A program made the translations under genes and the position numbers. Below, in pieces: positions 47,738 through 58,370 of a stretch of 64,000 bases of DNA; within the stretch, counting starts at the first letter, position 1; the number at the start of each line of letters is the position of its first letter. Below the pieces are notes generated by a model. The model saw nothing but the letters and a program-made list of their open reading frames with translations. It had not been told where the DNA came from and did no database searches. Source of the stretch: Papilionanthe hookeriana x Papilionanthe teres. Lineage: Eukaryota > Streptophyta > Magnoliopsida > Asparagales > Orchidaceae. The stretch covers positions 58,322,155 to 58,386,154 of the forward strand of contig CM040428.1 in assembly GCA_022702705.1 (NCBI GenBank), given 5' to 3'.

Positions 47738-49260
47738 TTCGAGATTCATTGGTAGTTCAGTAAGAAATTCTTACAATCAATGTAGTTGTCCAAGACAGAC
47801 CCTTAGACATTCGTTGGGAGTTCTGTAAACAGTTCGCCATGCAGTTAAGTTTATATTTATTAACATTAAGAATTTGAAGAATGATGCATTGAAAAGGTTT
47901 ATTAGCTCTACAAAATCATAAAATTTGAATGTTATATTATTATGCAATATATAAGATGGATTTACTCTGTCACCATAAATATATCTTATGTAATCAGACA
48001 TCCAGCCTAATCCAAATTGCTCGAAGCCAAAAAAAATGTATATAATTTTTTTGTTTTTCAATTGGCTTGAGTGGTCGAATGCAACATATTTAGGAGCATT
48101 TTGGATAAATTTTATTTTTTATTTTCTATTTTTTATTTTTGTTTTGTTATCTTTATATTTTGATTTAAAAAAAAAAACATGTTTTGCTTGTTTGATTAAT
48201 ATAAGATTTTTTTAAAAAAACACTCAAAATACTTGAAGGGGCCTTTAGGATCACTTTTACTTATTATTATTATTTTTTATTTATGTTTTAATTTAAAATA
48301 AAATATTTTTGACAATTTTATTAAAGCATGATTTTCTAAAATAATCAAAACACGCGAGGGGTATTCGGGATCAATAATATCATTTATTTTCTATTTATAC
48401 ATTATTTTTATTTTTTATTTTTTAATTTGAAATAAAATATGTTTGGCTATTTGATAAAATATAATTGTCTATAAAAACACTCAAAATATCTAAAATTTAT
48501 CTTGAGTGTTTTCCAAAATATGTTAATTTTTTAATACAAAAAATAAAATCATTTGAAATAAAAAACTAAACAAATATGCTCTTAGAAAAAAAAACCCCAC
48601 ACAGAAGATAAAATTGATCTCAAACAAGCTCTAATGATTTAAGTGTTTTCAAAATTATATTAATTTATTATTAGAAATAAAAAATAAAACCATGTAAAAA
48701 CATGTCAAACAAATATATTTTTAAGACAAAAAATATTAATAAATAAAATTGATTTAAACATTCTTTTAAAATTTATTTTGAGTGTTTTAAAAAACATGCT
48801 TATTTATTTTTAAAAATAAAAAAATAAAAAAAAATTATATTTAAAAAAAAATCTGAATAAGCTCAGACACATTAGGGATCCATTTTTTATTTTTATTTTT
48901 ATTATTTATTATTATTATTATTATTGTTTATGTTTTGAATTGAATATTTGATTGAGATATGATAATTTATTAAAACACTCAAAACACTTACAAGTTATTT
49001 TAAATGTTTTCTAGAGCATTTTTATTTATTTTAATTATCATAAATAAATTAAAAAATTCATTATTCAAACTTGTTTTTAAAAACAAGGGAGAAAACAAAT
49101 GTTAAATCATAAATAGAATTGACCCCAACAAAACCAATACAATTTTCAATTTTATTTTAATAATTATTCGAAACATTCATGAATTTTGTCATTTGTTGTG
49201 TTGATTTTTTGGTTAGGAGTCCATTCTTTTAATTAAAAAACATTGAATTCAAGACCTTGT
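47738..49260. repeat. AT-rich region with degenerate inverted repeat blocks
   Basis: ACACTCAAAATA and its inverse TTGAGTGTTTT recur at 48220, 48478, 48502, 48650 (variant), 48780 and 48975. GGGATCAATAATATC and GATAAAATTGATC suggest an imperfect palindrome centred near 48500. No coding signal. Confidence 0.45.
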
Positions 49261-49261
49261 G

Positions 49262-49440
49262 GGGCTGTTTGGTAACTTTCGTTGTTGCAAGTAGAATTTA
49301 ATTTAAATAAAAATTAATAAATCTTGAAAATTCAGATTTATCAAATTCTGATGGGGACAAATCATGAAAATTGTTTGATATATAAGTACATCCTAATAAA
49401 TCCTGAGAAAATGGTTATTAACTTTTAGAAGTGCTAGGTA
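49262..49440. mobile_element. Tourist-like left terminus, truncated
   Basis: GGGGCTGTTTGGTAACTTTC at 49262 looks like a Tourist end, followed by AT-rich sequence with AATAAATC repeats. No inverted partner is seen. Confidence 0.3.
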
Positions 49441-49468
49441 TGGCTCTTATACCTAATAAGAAAAAAAT

Positions 49469-49800
49469 GTTGGAGCGGAGCGAGCGAATGAGGAGTTTAT
49501 TATGTGGGTTGGGGGTGCGGGGGCAACGCCCCGTAATTCAGTACAGGGGTAATTTGGTAATTACATATTGTACTTAAATGTTTCTTTTTTTGTTTTTTAT
49601 GGGGTTATAAATAGGGCTTATTGTAACCCTAGGAATGTATCATGTATTATGTACTATTTTCTGAATTGTGAAAGAAAAGTCATCGCTCTGCTCCCAATGA
49701 CGTAGGCATCTTTGCCCAACCTCGTTAAATCTTTGTGTGTTCTTCTGGATTGCATCGATTCTTGTGTTTCTTTGCCCTAAATTTCTCGAGAAGAAGCATT
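49469..49800 (+). mobile_element. Copia-type solo LTR
   Basis: Begins TGTTGGAGCGGAG, has a TATA box GGTTATAAATAGGG (49604) and a U5 with GACGTAGGCATCTTTGCCC and CTCGTTAAATCTTTGTGTG, closely like the U5 of the Copia LTR at 21030-21080. No primer site or gag follows, so it is a solo or truncated LTR. The exact end is uncertain. Confidence 0.6.
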
Positions 49801-50300
49801 TAGTAGGCTCTAGGTGGTTAAAAGTTTTAGAGGCATGACTTTATCAAAAAAGCATAAATTTCACACTTTAGAGACATGCCTTCAGAAAGCACTTTATCAT
49901 TTCCAAATGAATATAGGAGTTAAAAAACATAATATTTCATATTAATGATATAAATTTAATATGAGTAAACTCAATTTAAATCTTTATTTATAATTGTACT
50001 AATTAATAAATAAATAATTATTGAAGTATTAAATCATTAATAATGATTTTATTCAACAAAATATATTAAATAATATTGTAACATTAGAGTTAATTAAATT
50101 TAATATAAATTTTATATTTATTATTTAATAATTAGAGAGTTGCATATTAAGATTAAAGCCACAAAACCATCTTCCCCTTCCACTCTCTATTGATTTTGCC
50201 AAAAGCTATCACATTTGTGATCGAACTTTCCTTCAGAAGACCATCTTCAAGATATGGACGTCTTGTGAGAGCCGATTTTATTTTTCTTTTATTCTAATTA
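49801..50300. other. No gene seen
   Basis: AT-rich DNA between the solo LTR and the SINE. Confidence 0.5.
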
Positions 50301-50303
50301 ACC

Positions 50304-50500
50304 GTGTTCCTGGCCTGTTGGTGGCGGGGTCACTGTAAGTTCTCTCAGATCAGGGATTCGATCCCACCGTGGAGTGGGTGATCGGTTTGTTTTGGCATAT
50401 GGTGCGAGCTATCATCATGGGGCCCAAGCCCATAGAAAACCGATATTTGAGTGCAAAATCTTGATTTTCTTTTTGAAAAAAGAATATATATATATATATA
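50304..50500 (+). mobile_element. tRNA-derived SINE, copy 1
   Basis: TTGGTGGCGGGGTCACTGTA followed by the box-B-like GGGATTCGATCCC about 40 bp later, then a tRNA-unrelated body (CGGTTTGTTTTGGCATATG, ATCATCATGGGGCCC). It aligns over about 130 bp with 63511-63640. A (TA)n run follows the body. It could be transcribed by RNA polymerase III if intact. Confidence 0.6.
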
Positions 50501-50522
50501 TGTGATGTGCATTTAAGTTTAA

Positions 50523-50748
50523 GGGTCTATTTGAGGCAGCTGTAGCTTATTGAATAATCTGCTGATAAGCTAGGCGCGGTGGCTATTACAAAATTTTATT
50601 TTTTTGGAAAAGCCAAACTGTAGCCAGAAAGCCGCCACCGCACCTGGATAGGTGCAGTGTGGAAAAATTGTTTTCTGCTTTTTAAAAACGTATAAGCTGT
50701 CAAAATGCAGAACGTCACCGCACCAAATAAGCTTCCCAAAACGAATCC
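50523..50748. mobile_element. Tourist-like MITE, 226 bp, TAA target duplication
   Basis: Left end GGGTCTATTTGAGGCAGC; the right end is a diverged inverted copy ending AAAACGAATCC. TAA flanks both sides (50520-50522, 50749-50751). The body (AGCTGTAGCTTATTGAATAA, GAAAAGCCAAACTGTAGCC) matches the element at 44125-44382 in inverted orientation. Its right-hand TAA is also the left target site of the 50752-52720 element, so this MITE landed exactly on the edge of the older transposon. Confidence 0.75.
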
Positions 50749-50751
50749 TAA

Positions 50752-52720
50752 GGGCCTGTTTGGTTCGGCTTTTCTGCGCTTGGTGCGGTCTTCTGCCGCG
50801 AAATTTCCGCCGCGGCATCGTTTGGGCGACGGCTTCGCGGCAACGTGCCGCGAAGTTTGGCTGAAAGCCGGCCGCGGGATAAACCCCGCGGCCCAGCTTC
50901 GTGGAGCGGCTTTTACCTCTTCGCCCTGCACGCTTTGCTCGAAGAAGAGGTCTCTTCGGTTATAGAGCTTACCATCGGCGGCATCACTCTTTCCTTCGAG
51001 CAGGACAACGGCTCCTTCCATGTCGGCACCTCCGTCTGACCATCTTCCCTTGCCCTAGCTAAGTTCGTCGAACGCTGGCTACTCCCTCCCTCTCCACCCA
51101 CCGTCAATCCCTACACCCCCCCTTCTCTCCTTCTCTGGCAAGCGCGCCATCGAACTCGGCGCAGGCTGCGGTCTCGCCGGAATTGCCCTCACTGCTCTCG
51201 GTCTTGACATTATTCTCACTGACATCGCCCCCGTGATGCCGGCCCTTCGCCGCAACATCAAGCGCAATCGATTCGCCCTTCACAAAACCCCCAAACCCGC
51301 CTAGCTTTACTGGAACAAAGCTGATCAGATCCGATCCCTCAATCCTCCCTTTGACCTCGTTATCGTTGTTGATGTCGTCTACATGGAGGACTCCGCAGCG
51401 CAGCTTGTGTTTGCGATGGACGCTCTCGTTGCGCCCAGCGGAGCGGTTTTGTTGGGCTACCAGCTGAGATCACCGGAGGCCCACCGCATATTTTGGGATC
51501 TGTGTTCGGACGTTTTCCGGTGATAGAGAAGGTGCCTCACGAGGATCTTCACCCGGATTATGCTTATGAGGAGATTGATGTGTATGTCTTCAGGAAGAGC
51601 AGGCGAAATTATTGGATGCCCTAGAGAAATCTGGTAAAGTAACATCATTCCTTCTTGTTAGTTTTGCACTTAGCCAATTCGTATAACTCCAATCTCCTTT
51701 TGTTTGGTTGCATTACTGTGTCCAAATTCCAATTTTGCAACATATATGAAGATTAGTTGCTTGTATAAGAAAGTACTGCTCTATTGCATGATTGACTCTG
51801 TCTTGAAACATCTGAATTTGTGACAGAGCTTGCTTGTTTGTTCTTAATTCATCTTGGAGTAATTTACTGTGTAGATTGTTGTGAAATTTATGCTCATACC
51901 ACACAATTCTTATGTATATACATATGTAACACCCAAAGTTTGATTTTTACACTTGTAACACTTTGGTGTCATAAATCTATGCATGAAAGTGTGCATTTTA
52001 CTTTCAATACTTTAATAATCGTGGTATTTTTGATGTCATGTTGATGTTCTGAGTGTTATAAATGTTGAAATGGATATGTTTGTATGTATGTAGATGCCCT
52101 TAGATTCTTTTGTTTGGAAGAAGAATAGGATTTCTAACCACGTCTTTGCATTTGTTTAGGAGAAAAGTTGGATTGTGCCAACAATCTTATTGTTTGATCT
52201 GGTTATTTAAGTTGGAAATGCAATATTCAAAAGGAGCACCGTAGAAGATTTGCTAGAACAAATTAACATTTTTAGAAGGCTAAGTTGGTGCCATTGAAAA
52301 CTTTAAGGAGCTATATCGTCACGGATTTAAGTAGGATTTAACTTAAGTACTGTAAAATAAAAGATTATCCAACATAAAGCTTCTAAATATTTCATTTTAT
52401 TAATTTGACCAATATATTTAACCACCAATGACACTTAGATTTTAAAAAATAAAATTTATATTTATTAGTTTGAATATTTAAAACATAAAATTTTTTAAAA
52501 AAATTGCATTTACAAATCCTGTATATCATATAAATAAATCAAAAATTTCAAACAATTTTAATAAACGAGTGCAGCTTTGGTCATTTTTACTGAAAAAAGC
52601 TAGCCTGTAATGATTTCCCATAATTGCAACCAAATAGACAATGGACTTCACGATATGTTTCGCAGTAGCAATGATTCTACAATTGCTAAGTTGAAACATG
52701 AAATTGAACCAAACAGACCC
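50752..52720. mobile_element. Probable PIF/Harbinger (Tourist-type) element carrying a captured gene fragment
   Basis: The left end reads GGGCCTGTTTGGTTC and the right end is its inverted copy with one mismatch (GAACCAAACAGACCC, ending 52720). TAA lies immediately outside both ends (50749-50751 and 52721-52723), which is the target duplication expected of Tourist/PIF-Harbinger elements. Between the ends are a GC-rich stretch, the broken methyltransferase gene, and AT-rich filler to about 52700. No transposase is recognisable, so the element would be non-autonomous. The alternative is two unrelated Tourist fragments that happen to face each other; the lack of any other partner for either end argues against this. 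Confidence 0.55.
50929..51624 (+). pseudogene. METTL21-like protein-lysine methyltransferase, broken
   Basis: Decayed, intronless reading of a SAM-dependent methyltransferase of the lysine methyltransferase family that includes METTL21A and its plant relatives. The N-terminal part reads VIELTIGGITLSFEQ and LAKFVERW. The SAM-binding motif I follows (RAIELGAGCGLAG near 51140-51180), then an acidic TDIAP segment, the post-II motif DLVIVVDVVYMED, and the C-terminal LGYQLRSPEAHRIFW and DYAYEEIDVYVFRK. Lesions are visible: TGA at 51037-51039, a frameshift between about 51090 and 51130, TAG at 51302-51304, and a second frameshift near 51520. The frame ends with TAG at 51622-51624. No convincing start codon is present. 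GC content is much higher than in the surroundings. It sits inside a probable Tourist-type transposon (50752-52720), so gene capture is the likely origin. Confidence 0.8.
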
Positions 52721-52801
52721 TAAATTTGCCCGCATGGCTCTGATCTTTGAAAAGACGAATATGGCCCGCACCATATGCTTAATGCAAGCGATGGATCGTT
52801 C

Positions 52802-53167
52802 TTAAATCGCAATTTTTGTTTCGTCCAGCTGTCGGCAAACATACTTACAGCTACACTCGCCGGCCGAAGGAACTCGAAGTATTTTCCAGAACACTTGAGA
52901 TTCGTGCGGAAAGTGCACGAATCGTAAAGACCGACAGCTCCCACTTCTCTGTCGCGAACCGGACAAAATTATTAGCATGCAAGAATTTAAAAAAGGCCAG
53001 CTTGCCGCCCGCCAAAAATCCATCTTAGGAGAGAAGGTTAAAATAGTAATTTTGGCATAATTCAGCGCCAACCAAACGCAATAAGCACCGACACCCATTT
53101 CTTGTGCGGACGAGGCCATACATTCGCCGTCAATCTCCATCGCAGTAAAAGAAATGGTCGCTGCCAC
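52802..53167 (-). other. Unidentified 121-codon open frame
   Basis: Open on the minus strand (MAATISFTAMEIDGECMASS...) with GC content above the flanks. An overlapping open frame exists on the plus strand (52816-53028). No domain recognised. It lies just outside the gene-carrying transposon. It may be a captured or decayed gene piece. Confidence 0.2.
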
Positions 53168-53439
53168 CAGCCAGGCGAGTAAGGCTCTGGATTTCTCTCG
53201 AATAAAATTTGATTGGAACTTTAGCTTGGACTGTGAACAAGCCGAACTACGGGCTAAAATTTTAGATTAATTTGATAGATTTAAATTAATACTTTAAAAT
53301 CCAACAAATACTTCAATAACATCGAAATAATACTTCATAACTCTAAAATAACACCGAATTTGATAGATTTGAATTGAATCATCAACTTCAAGAACACTCG
53401 AATAGCATAGCATATTCTTGAAGTTGATGATTTAGTTCA

Positions 53440-53700
53440 AATATATCAAATTTGTTGTTATTTTGGAGTTATTAAGGTAGTATTTCGGTGTTATTGGGAT
53501 AGTAACTCGAGTAACGCCGCAATAATCCTTCAATAACCCCCAATAACTCCCAATAACACCGCCCAGTGAACCGCTCGAATCATTTTTTAATATTTTTTTA
53601 GATGGGTCTGGTGTAGCACAGGTGGTGACATATTACTTGTGTGTGCACGCAGAGCTGCTTCCGCACTCCGTATGAAAATTTTTTTCCTATAAATAGGAAG
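53440..53700. mobile_element. MITE-like element related to 40600-40905
   Basis: Contains GGTGTTATTGGGATAGTAAC, AACCCCCAATAACTCCCAAT and ATAACACCG, the same TTATTGGG/CCCAATAA units as at 40600. It ends with GCACGCAGAGCTGCTTCCGC and ACTCCGTATGAAAATTTTTT, matching the shared MITE terminus. Confidence 0.45.
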
Positions 53701-53845
53701 CAAAATGAAGAATAAAAAGTACTTTCCCCTGTTTCATTAGTGAAATTTATCTAATCACTCTATCTCTCTCTCTCTTCCTCCTTCTCACAGCTATAAATCT
53801 GGAGGTGTGTTCGCAAAAGACAACTTAGAATTCAAGAGCCCAAAA
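53700..53845 (+). mobile_element. LTR fragment, family M (R-U5 part)
   Basis: CTGTTTCATTAGTGAAATTT, TCTCTCTCTCTTCCTCC and GTTCGCAAAAGACAACTTAG match 59815-59945. The upstream U3 part is replaced by the MITE at 53440-53700. Confidence 0.5.
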
Positions 53846-53930
53846 GGTGATGCGGTGAGCATGGACATGCCCTAGACGAGATGCAGAGCCACTAGGAAGG
53901 AGAATTATTGCGGAGAGAAATTGTGCCCAT

Positions 53931-54300
53931 CAGGGTTGTCAAATTGGCTCGTCATTCGCGAATAACTCGTGTTCAGCTTATTAAGTAGCTCATGTTTGGC
54001 TCGTTTGTTAAGCCTAACAAGCGTACACGAACAAAATTTTAATCGGCAAATGTAAACGAACTGATCACAAACAAAAGTTTGTTCGCTAGTGTGAGGCTCG
54101 AATTTGCTCGAATAAACTGAATAAATAAATATATATAACACACACATGTACATATTCATAAAATTAAATATTTATAAATTATACTTAATTAAAATTTTTT
54201 AAATAAAAAATATCATATTTTAAAAATTAAATCCTATAAATTATATTATATATTAAGGTATTAATAATAATATATTAATATTAGTTATATAAATATTATA
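53931..54300. mobile_element. hAT-type MITE, left part only
   Basis: Begins CAGGGTTGTCAAATTGGCTC, an Ac-type end, then GAATAACTCGTGTTCAGC and the A/T-rich core seen in 239-821. The right arm is missing: the sequence changes near 54300 to GC-rich DNA that resembles a 5' untranslated region. Confidence 0.5.
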
Positions 54301-54710
54301 TAAAAGGAAAAAAAAAACACTAAGCCCCGGCCTACCTTTCCCTCGTCGAAAGCTTTCGCATTTGGTGGCCTCTCCCTCTTCTGAGTCTTCTCCTTCTCCT
54401 CTCAAAATAGCGAAAGACTTTCGGTCACGAGAGCTTAGGGTTTGTCGTTTGTATTCAGTTTTTAATCTCTACTTCTATTTCTCCTCGGATAGTCTGTGTT
54501 GGCTCGATTGCTTGGTATTCTTTCTTGGTTGCTCGATATTCTTGCTTGGTTGCTTGTTTGACTATCGATGTGTTATCATTGAGTATATTTTAACTAATAT
54601 TTCATATTTATCTTCGAGTTCGCCTTTTAGCTTAAATTTTCTTAAATTTCTTTTAGATTTATTTTGATTTTTTGAGTGAGATAGTTTTTGAAGTTTTTGG
54701 GAGTGAAATC
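54300..54710. other. Leader-like sequence of unknown origin
   Basis: CTTTCGCATTTGGTGGCCTC, a CTTCTCCTTCTCCTCTC stretch and CGAGAGCTTAGGGTTTGTCG look like a plant gene's 5' untranslated region. The following 500 bp are T-rich and intron-like. No downstream exons were found. Perhaps the 5' end of a truncated gene copy. Confidence 0.25.
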
Positions 54711-55210
54711 TCGCATATTGCATCTTGATTTGATTTGTTGTGAAATTTGATTCAACTATTGTGCATTTGCGCTGTAATTCATACTGATTTAAGCGTTTGT
54801 GATGTAATTTGGTTATTGCCTCTAGATCTTTTTTTTTAATGGAGGAGATTTGATATAAGGGTTTTGTTATGAAATTTGATTTGGCTATTGTGCATTTTTG
54901 CGGTGATTGATTTAGATTTAAGCATTTGTGATGTGATTCTGCTATTGCCTCTAAATCTGATTTTTTTAACGAATGAAACCTGATATAAAAGTTTTGTTGT
55001 TAAATTTGAGTCGGCTACTGTGCATTCAAGCTGTAATTCATACAAGTTTAAGCATTAATTTTATACAAGTTTAAGCATTTGTGTTGTGACTTGGATATTG
55101 CTTCTAGATCTCATTTTTTTATGGATTAGATCTGATATAAGGGTTTTGTTGTGAAATGTGATTCGATTATTGTGCATTCTTAAATTTCATATGGATGAGA
55201 TCTTATATAA
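54710..55210. repeat. Degenerate ~125-155 bp tandem repeats
   Basis: Four units each containing GTTNTGAAATTTGATTNG, CTATTGTGCATT, TTTAAGCATTTGTGATGT and ATTGCCTCTAGATCT, starting near 54735, 54866, 54990 and 55148. Diverged, AT-rich. Confidence 0.65.
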
Positions 55211-57590
55211 ATTTTAATACACTACTGGTTTTGAGAGCTTGAAGAGAAAATTTGTGACAGGTCTATTCAAACCTAGTGGTACTCGTAGCTCATCCTTTTA
55301 AGATGTTGAAATTTTGAGAGTTTTCTCCAATGAGAAATGAGTTTGGTATAACCTACACTTGATTGATATTACTACTTTTGAGGGGTATCAAACATTATCT
55401 TAGATATTTTAAGTGGTTACTATTATGTTAAAGAATATTTTTCTAATAATTATAAAGTTTAAAAGACTAAAGAACATAATTTCATTGCATTAACGCTTAG
55501 CAACAATCTTATCCTTATAAAAATCAAAAGTACTAATATCAATCATATTTCAATTAACAAAATTTCAAGAAAGGTTGATGATGAAGTCATTATTACAGTT
55601 TGAACAAGACTGGGTTCGAACGAAAGATTTGGTTATCAAAGATAACCTTTTATAAATGAATTCAAGCAAAATGTCGACTACCGGTTGATTTGGACTTTGA
55701 CTTTATAGGGTGTCTTAGACAGGTCGAAGTTCCATTCATTTGCTTAGGGGACAAGTGGTTTCATAAATTCACCAGAGGCAACACTGACACAACTTTGTGT
55801 TTGCTTTCTCTCAGGTATTCTCAAGTGTCCTTCAATAGATATATAAGGAAGGATGTTAAAATTATAATGAATTTAAGATTTTACTTATTTGAAGGGAACT
55901 CAATCATGCAATTTAACCTATTCATGTGGTGAACAAAGAATTGCTTTAGTTTTTAAAGATTTTTATTTTTTCAGTTTGAAGTATTGAGTTTTATTTTTTT
56001 CAAAGAGTTTTAGTTTTAAAGATTTTTTAATTCTTGTTTGAAATTTTGAGCATTATTTCAAATTTATTCTCAAACTTTAAGATTGAAAAAAACAATTTTG
56101 AGCCGAAATTAGTAAAGGATAGAGCCATAGATGGGTAGTGTAATCAGGAGGATCTAAACTAAATTAAGGCATGGAACAACACTCAAAGAGGTCCGAAAGA
56201 GAATATCCAAAAACCTGCTCGTTAAACATGGTTTAAATGAGAAGTCAGAAACATGAAGACTGAGGATACATGATAGGACTCAGAGTTTCAGATCAATTTG
56301 ATGGACCCATAAAGAGTTCGATAGAAGGATAGAAAACTCAACTCATCAAAATGATGGAGAGGAGAATGAGACCCTAGCAGAGCCACCAAAAGAAACCTTG
56401 TGGGGTGTTTTTTATTTTGAAGGACCGCCATAGATTTCATAAGATTTCTATCTAGATGATCGAATACGGCATTGAGGGAGTAATATGCTATCTCAAGAGA
56501 TAAAAATATTAACTCAGAATGGATCCAATTGTTCAAGTGAGGGAAATCTTTAGGGTCTACAGAATCAGGACTCTTCTCTTATTTTACACTAGTAATATAA
56601 GGTTTATATTAACTTTAGAGTGTCATTCCTACAAGAGCAAGCCCTCGTAGTTAATTACATCCTTAAAGTAATAAACCTTAAATAAAAACTCACGATTAAT
56701 ACAATACTTCAAATTGCCATAAATCAAATTTTCATGATTGGAGGGTCCAAATTAGAAGAGATAACTCGAAGGAAGGGACATACAATTCGATGAAAACACG
56801 TCATGGGAAAAGGCCCAAGACATAGGATTTGACTGATGGGGAACATTAAAAGCCATAGACTAAGGATAGTGTTGAGTAGGAAAGCATTTATAGGTGGACA
56901 CTGAGACCCTAGACTCTATAAGGAGTTCTATAGGTAGACTAACTTAAATTTTCGGAATAACATCCCCAGTTAAGATGCCCATAACTTTTCGTCATCCTCG
57001 GAATGTTAATATCCATCGGTTATGACCCGCTTCATAACCAGGAATTCTCTTTATATGATCAGCCTCATAACCATGGGTTACTTCATTATAAGGTATTCCC
57101 TCTAGTCTCAGGTAGGTTGCTTGTTTTGCATGTTCTAGCCCTTAGCATGCAAGGTATTGAACTAAACTAGGCTTATATACTCATAATAAACCAAGGTAAG
57201 TGTGTGGCCCTTGGTTTGACATCTAAGTTAGCTAGCCTAAAGTTCAAGTCAGAACTACCTAAGTTCGGTTCAAGTTTTTATCTTGGTGTGTTTAAGATGT
57301 TCATTTAAAGTTTAGTATTTGCATTAATGTTTTATTTTATTGCTAGGTTTTGTTAGTCATAATGAGAAATAGGTTGGGTTTTCTAAATTTTGTGTTTGTT
57401 TCATTTAAACTTTGTTGTTTAATGTTTGCAGAAAAAATTGAAAATTTCTCGCCCTTTTTGTTTTGTTTTATTTTATTTTTTTATTTTTATTTTAAAATAT
57501 GAAATAACATGTAGGATAACATGAAATAACATTTAAAACATAAGGTAATATGTGGAACATTAAACATGAAACAAAATATGAAAAAACATG
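55211..57590. other. No gene seen apart from repeat D fragment
   Basis: AT-rich DNA. 56750-57140 has LTR-like flavour but no identifiable ends. Confidence 0.4.
56400..56690 (-). repeat. Dispersed repeat D, partial inverted copy
   Basis: On the minus strand GATGTAATTAACTACGAGGG, CTTGCTCTTGTAGGAA and the following 150 bp match 12730-12800. The preceding part (TAATATGCTATCTCAAGAG) also matches 61945-62240. Confidence 0.45.
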
Positions 57591-57599
57591 TATTTTTAG

Positions 57600-58370
57600 C
57601 TTTGGATCACACTCGGATTAAGGTTAGGCTGAGGTAAGTTAATTTTCTAGCTTAGGGAAGCTCAAAATTGAGCTAAAACATGATATAGGCTTGCTAATTT
57701 GGGTCTAGGTTAAGCCAAGCTTGCCTTAAATTTGGTTGGGTTTGATTTAGATTCACCTAGGTTAACTTAGGTTTGATTTAAATTTAACTCGGGTTGCCCT
57801 ATGTTGAGTTTGGGTTCGACTCGGGTTAAGCTGGGTTGACCCTGGTTGGGTTATGTTTGGTTTGGATCAAACCTGGGTTAAGCTGAGCTGAACCGAGTTG
57901 GCTTAGGTTGAGTTTGGGAATAATCCATTTTAAGTTGGGTTGACCTGGGCTGGGTTAATTTCAGTTTGGGTTTGATCCGGGTTAAGCTGGGTTGACCCGT
58001 GTTGGCTTAGGTTTGGTTTGACCTTAACCCGGGTTAAGCTAGGTTTACTTGAGTTGGATTTCGTTTGGTTTGGGTCAAGTTTGGGTTAGGTCAGACCTGA
58101 GTTTGTTTAGGTTTTGGGTTAGGTCTGGGTTGAGATTGGTCTAGTGTTTAGGTTTGGCCTAGACCTTAGTTGGCTTAGGTATAATATTAAGTTTTCAGCT
58201 AGTCCTAGGTTAGGTTAGGTCTAGTGTTTAGGTTAGGGTTTGGATTAGGGTTCAAATTAGACCTAGTTCGGGTCGGGCTTAGGGTTTAGGTTTAACTTAG
58301 TGAGTTAAGGTCAGGCTGAGTTCGGGCTGACCTAAGTTGAACCCAACCCAAATCTAATCCAAGGCTATTG
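57600..58370. repeat. GGTTNG-type degenerate minisatellite, ~770 bp
   Basis: The plus strand is made of GGGTTAAGCTGGGTTGACC, GTTTGGTTTGGGTC and GTTAGGTCTGGGTTGAG units, dozens of times with variation. Strong strand asymmetry (G/T-rich). It is not a telomere array: TTTAGGG occurs only sporadically. Confidence 0.7.

Noticed and set aside
50570..51021. 141-codon minus-strand frame
   Set aside because: Antisense to the methyltransferase relic and MITE; no homology recognised.
58200..58300. Interstitial telomere repeats
   Set aside because: TTTAGGG-like units occur only by chance within the GGTTNG array; no uninterrupted run.
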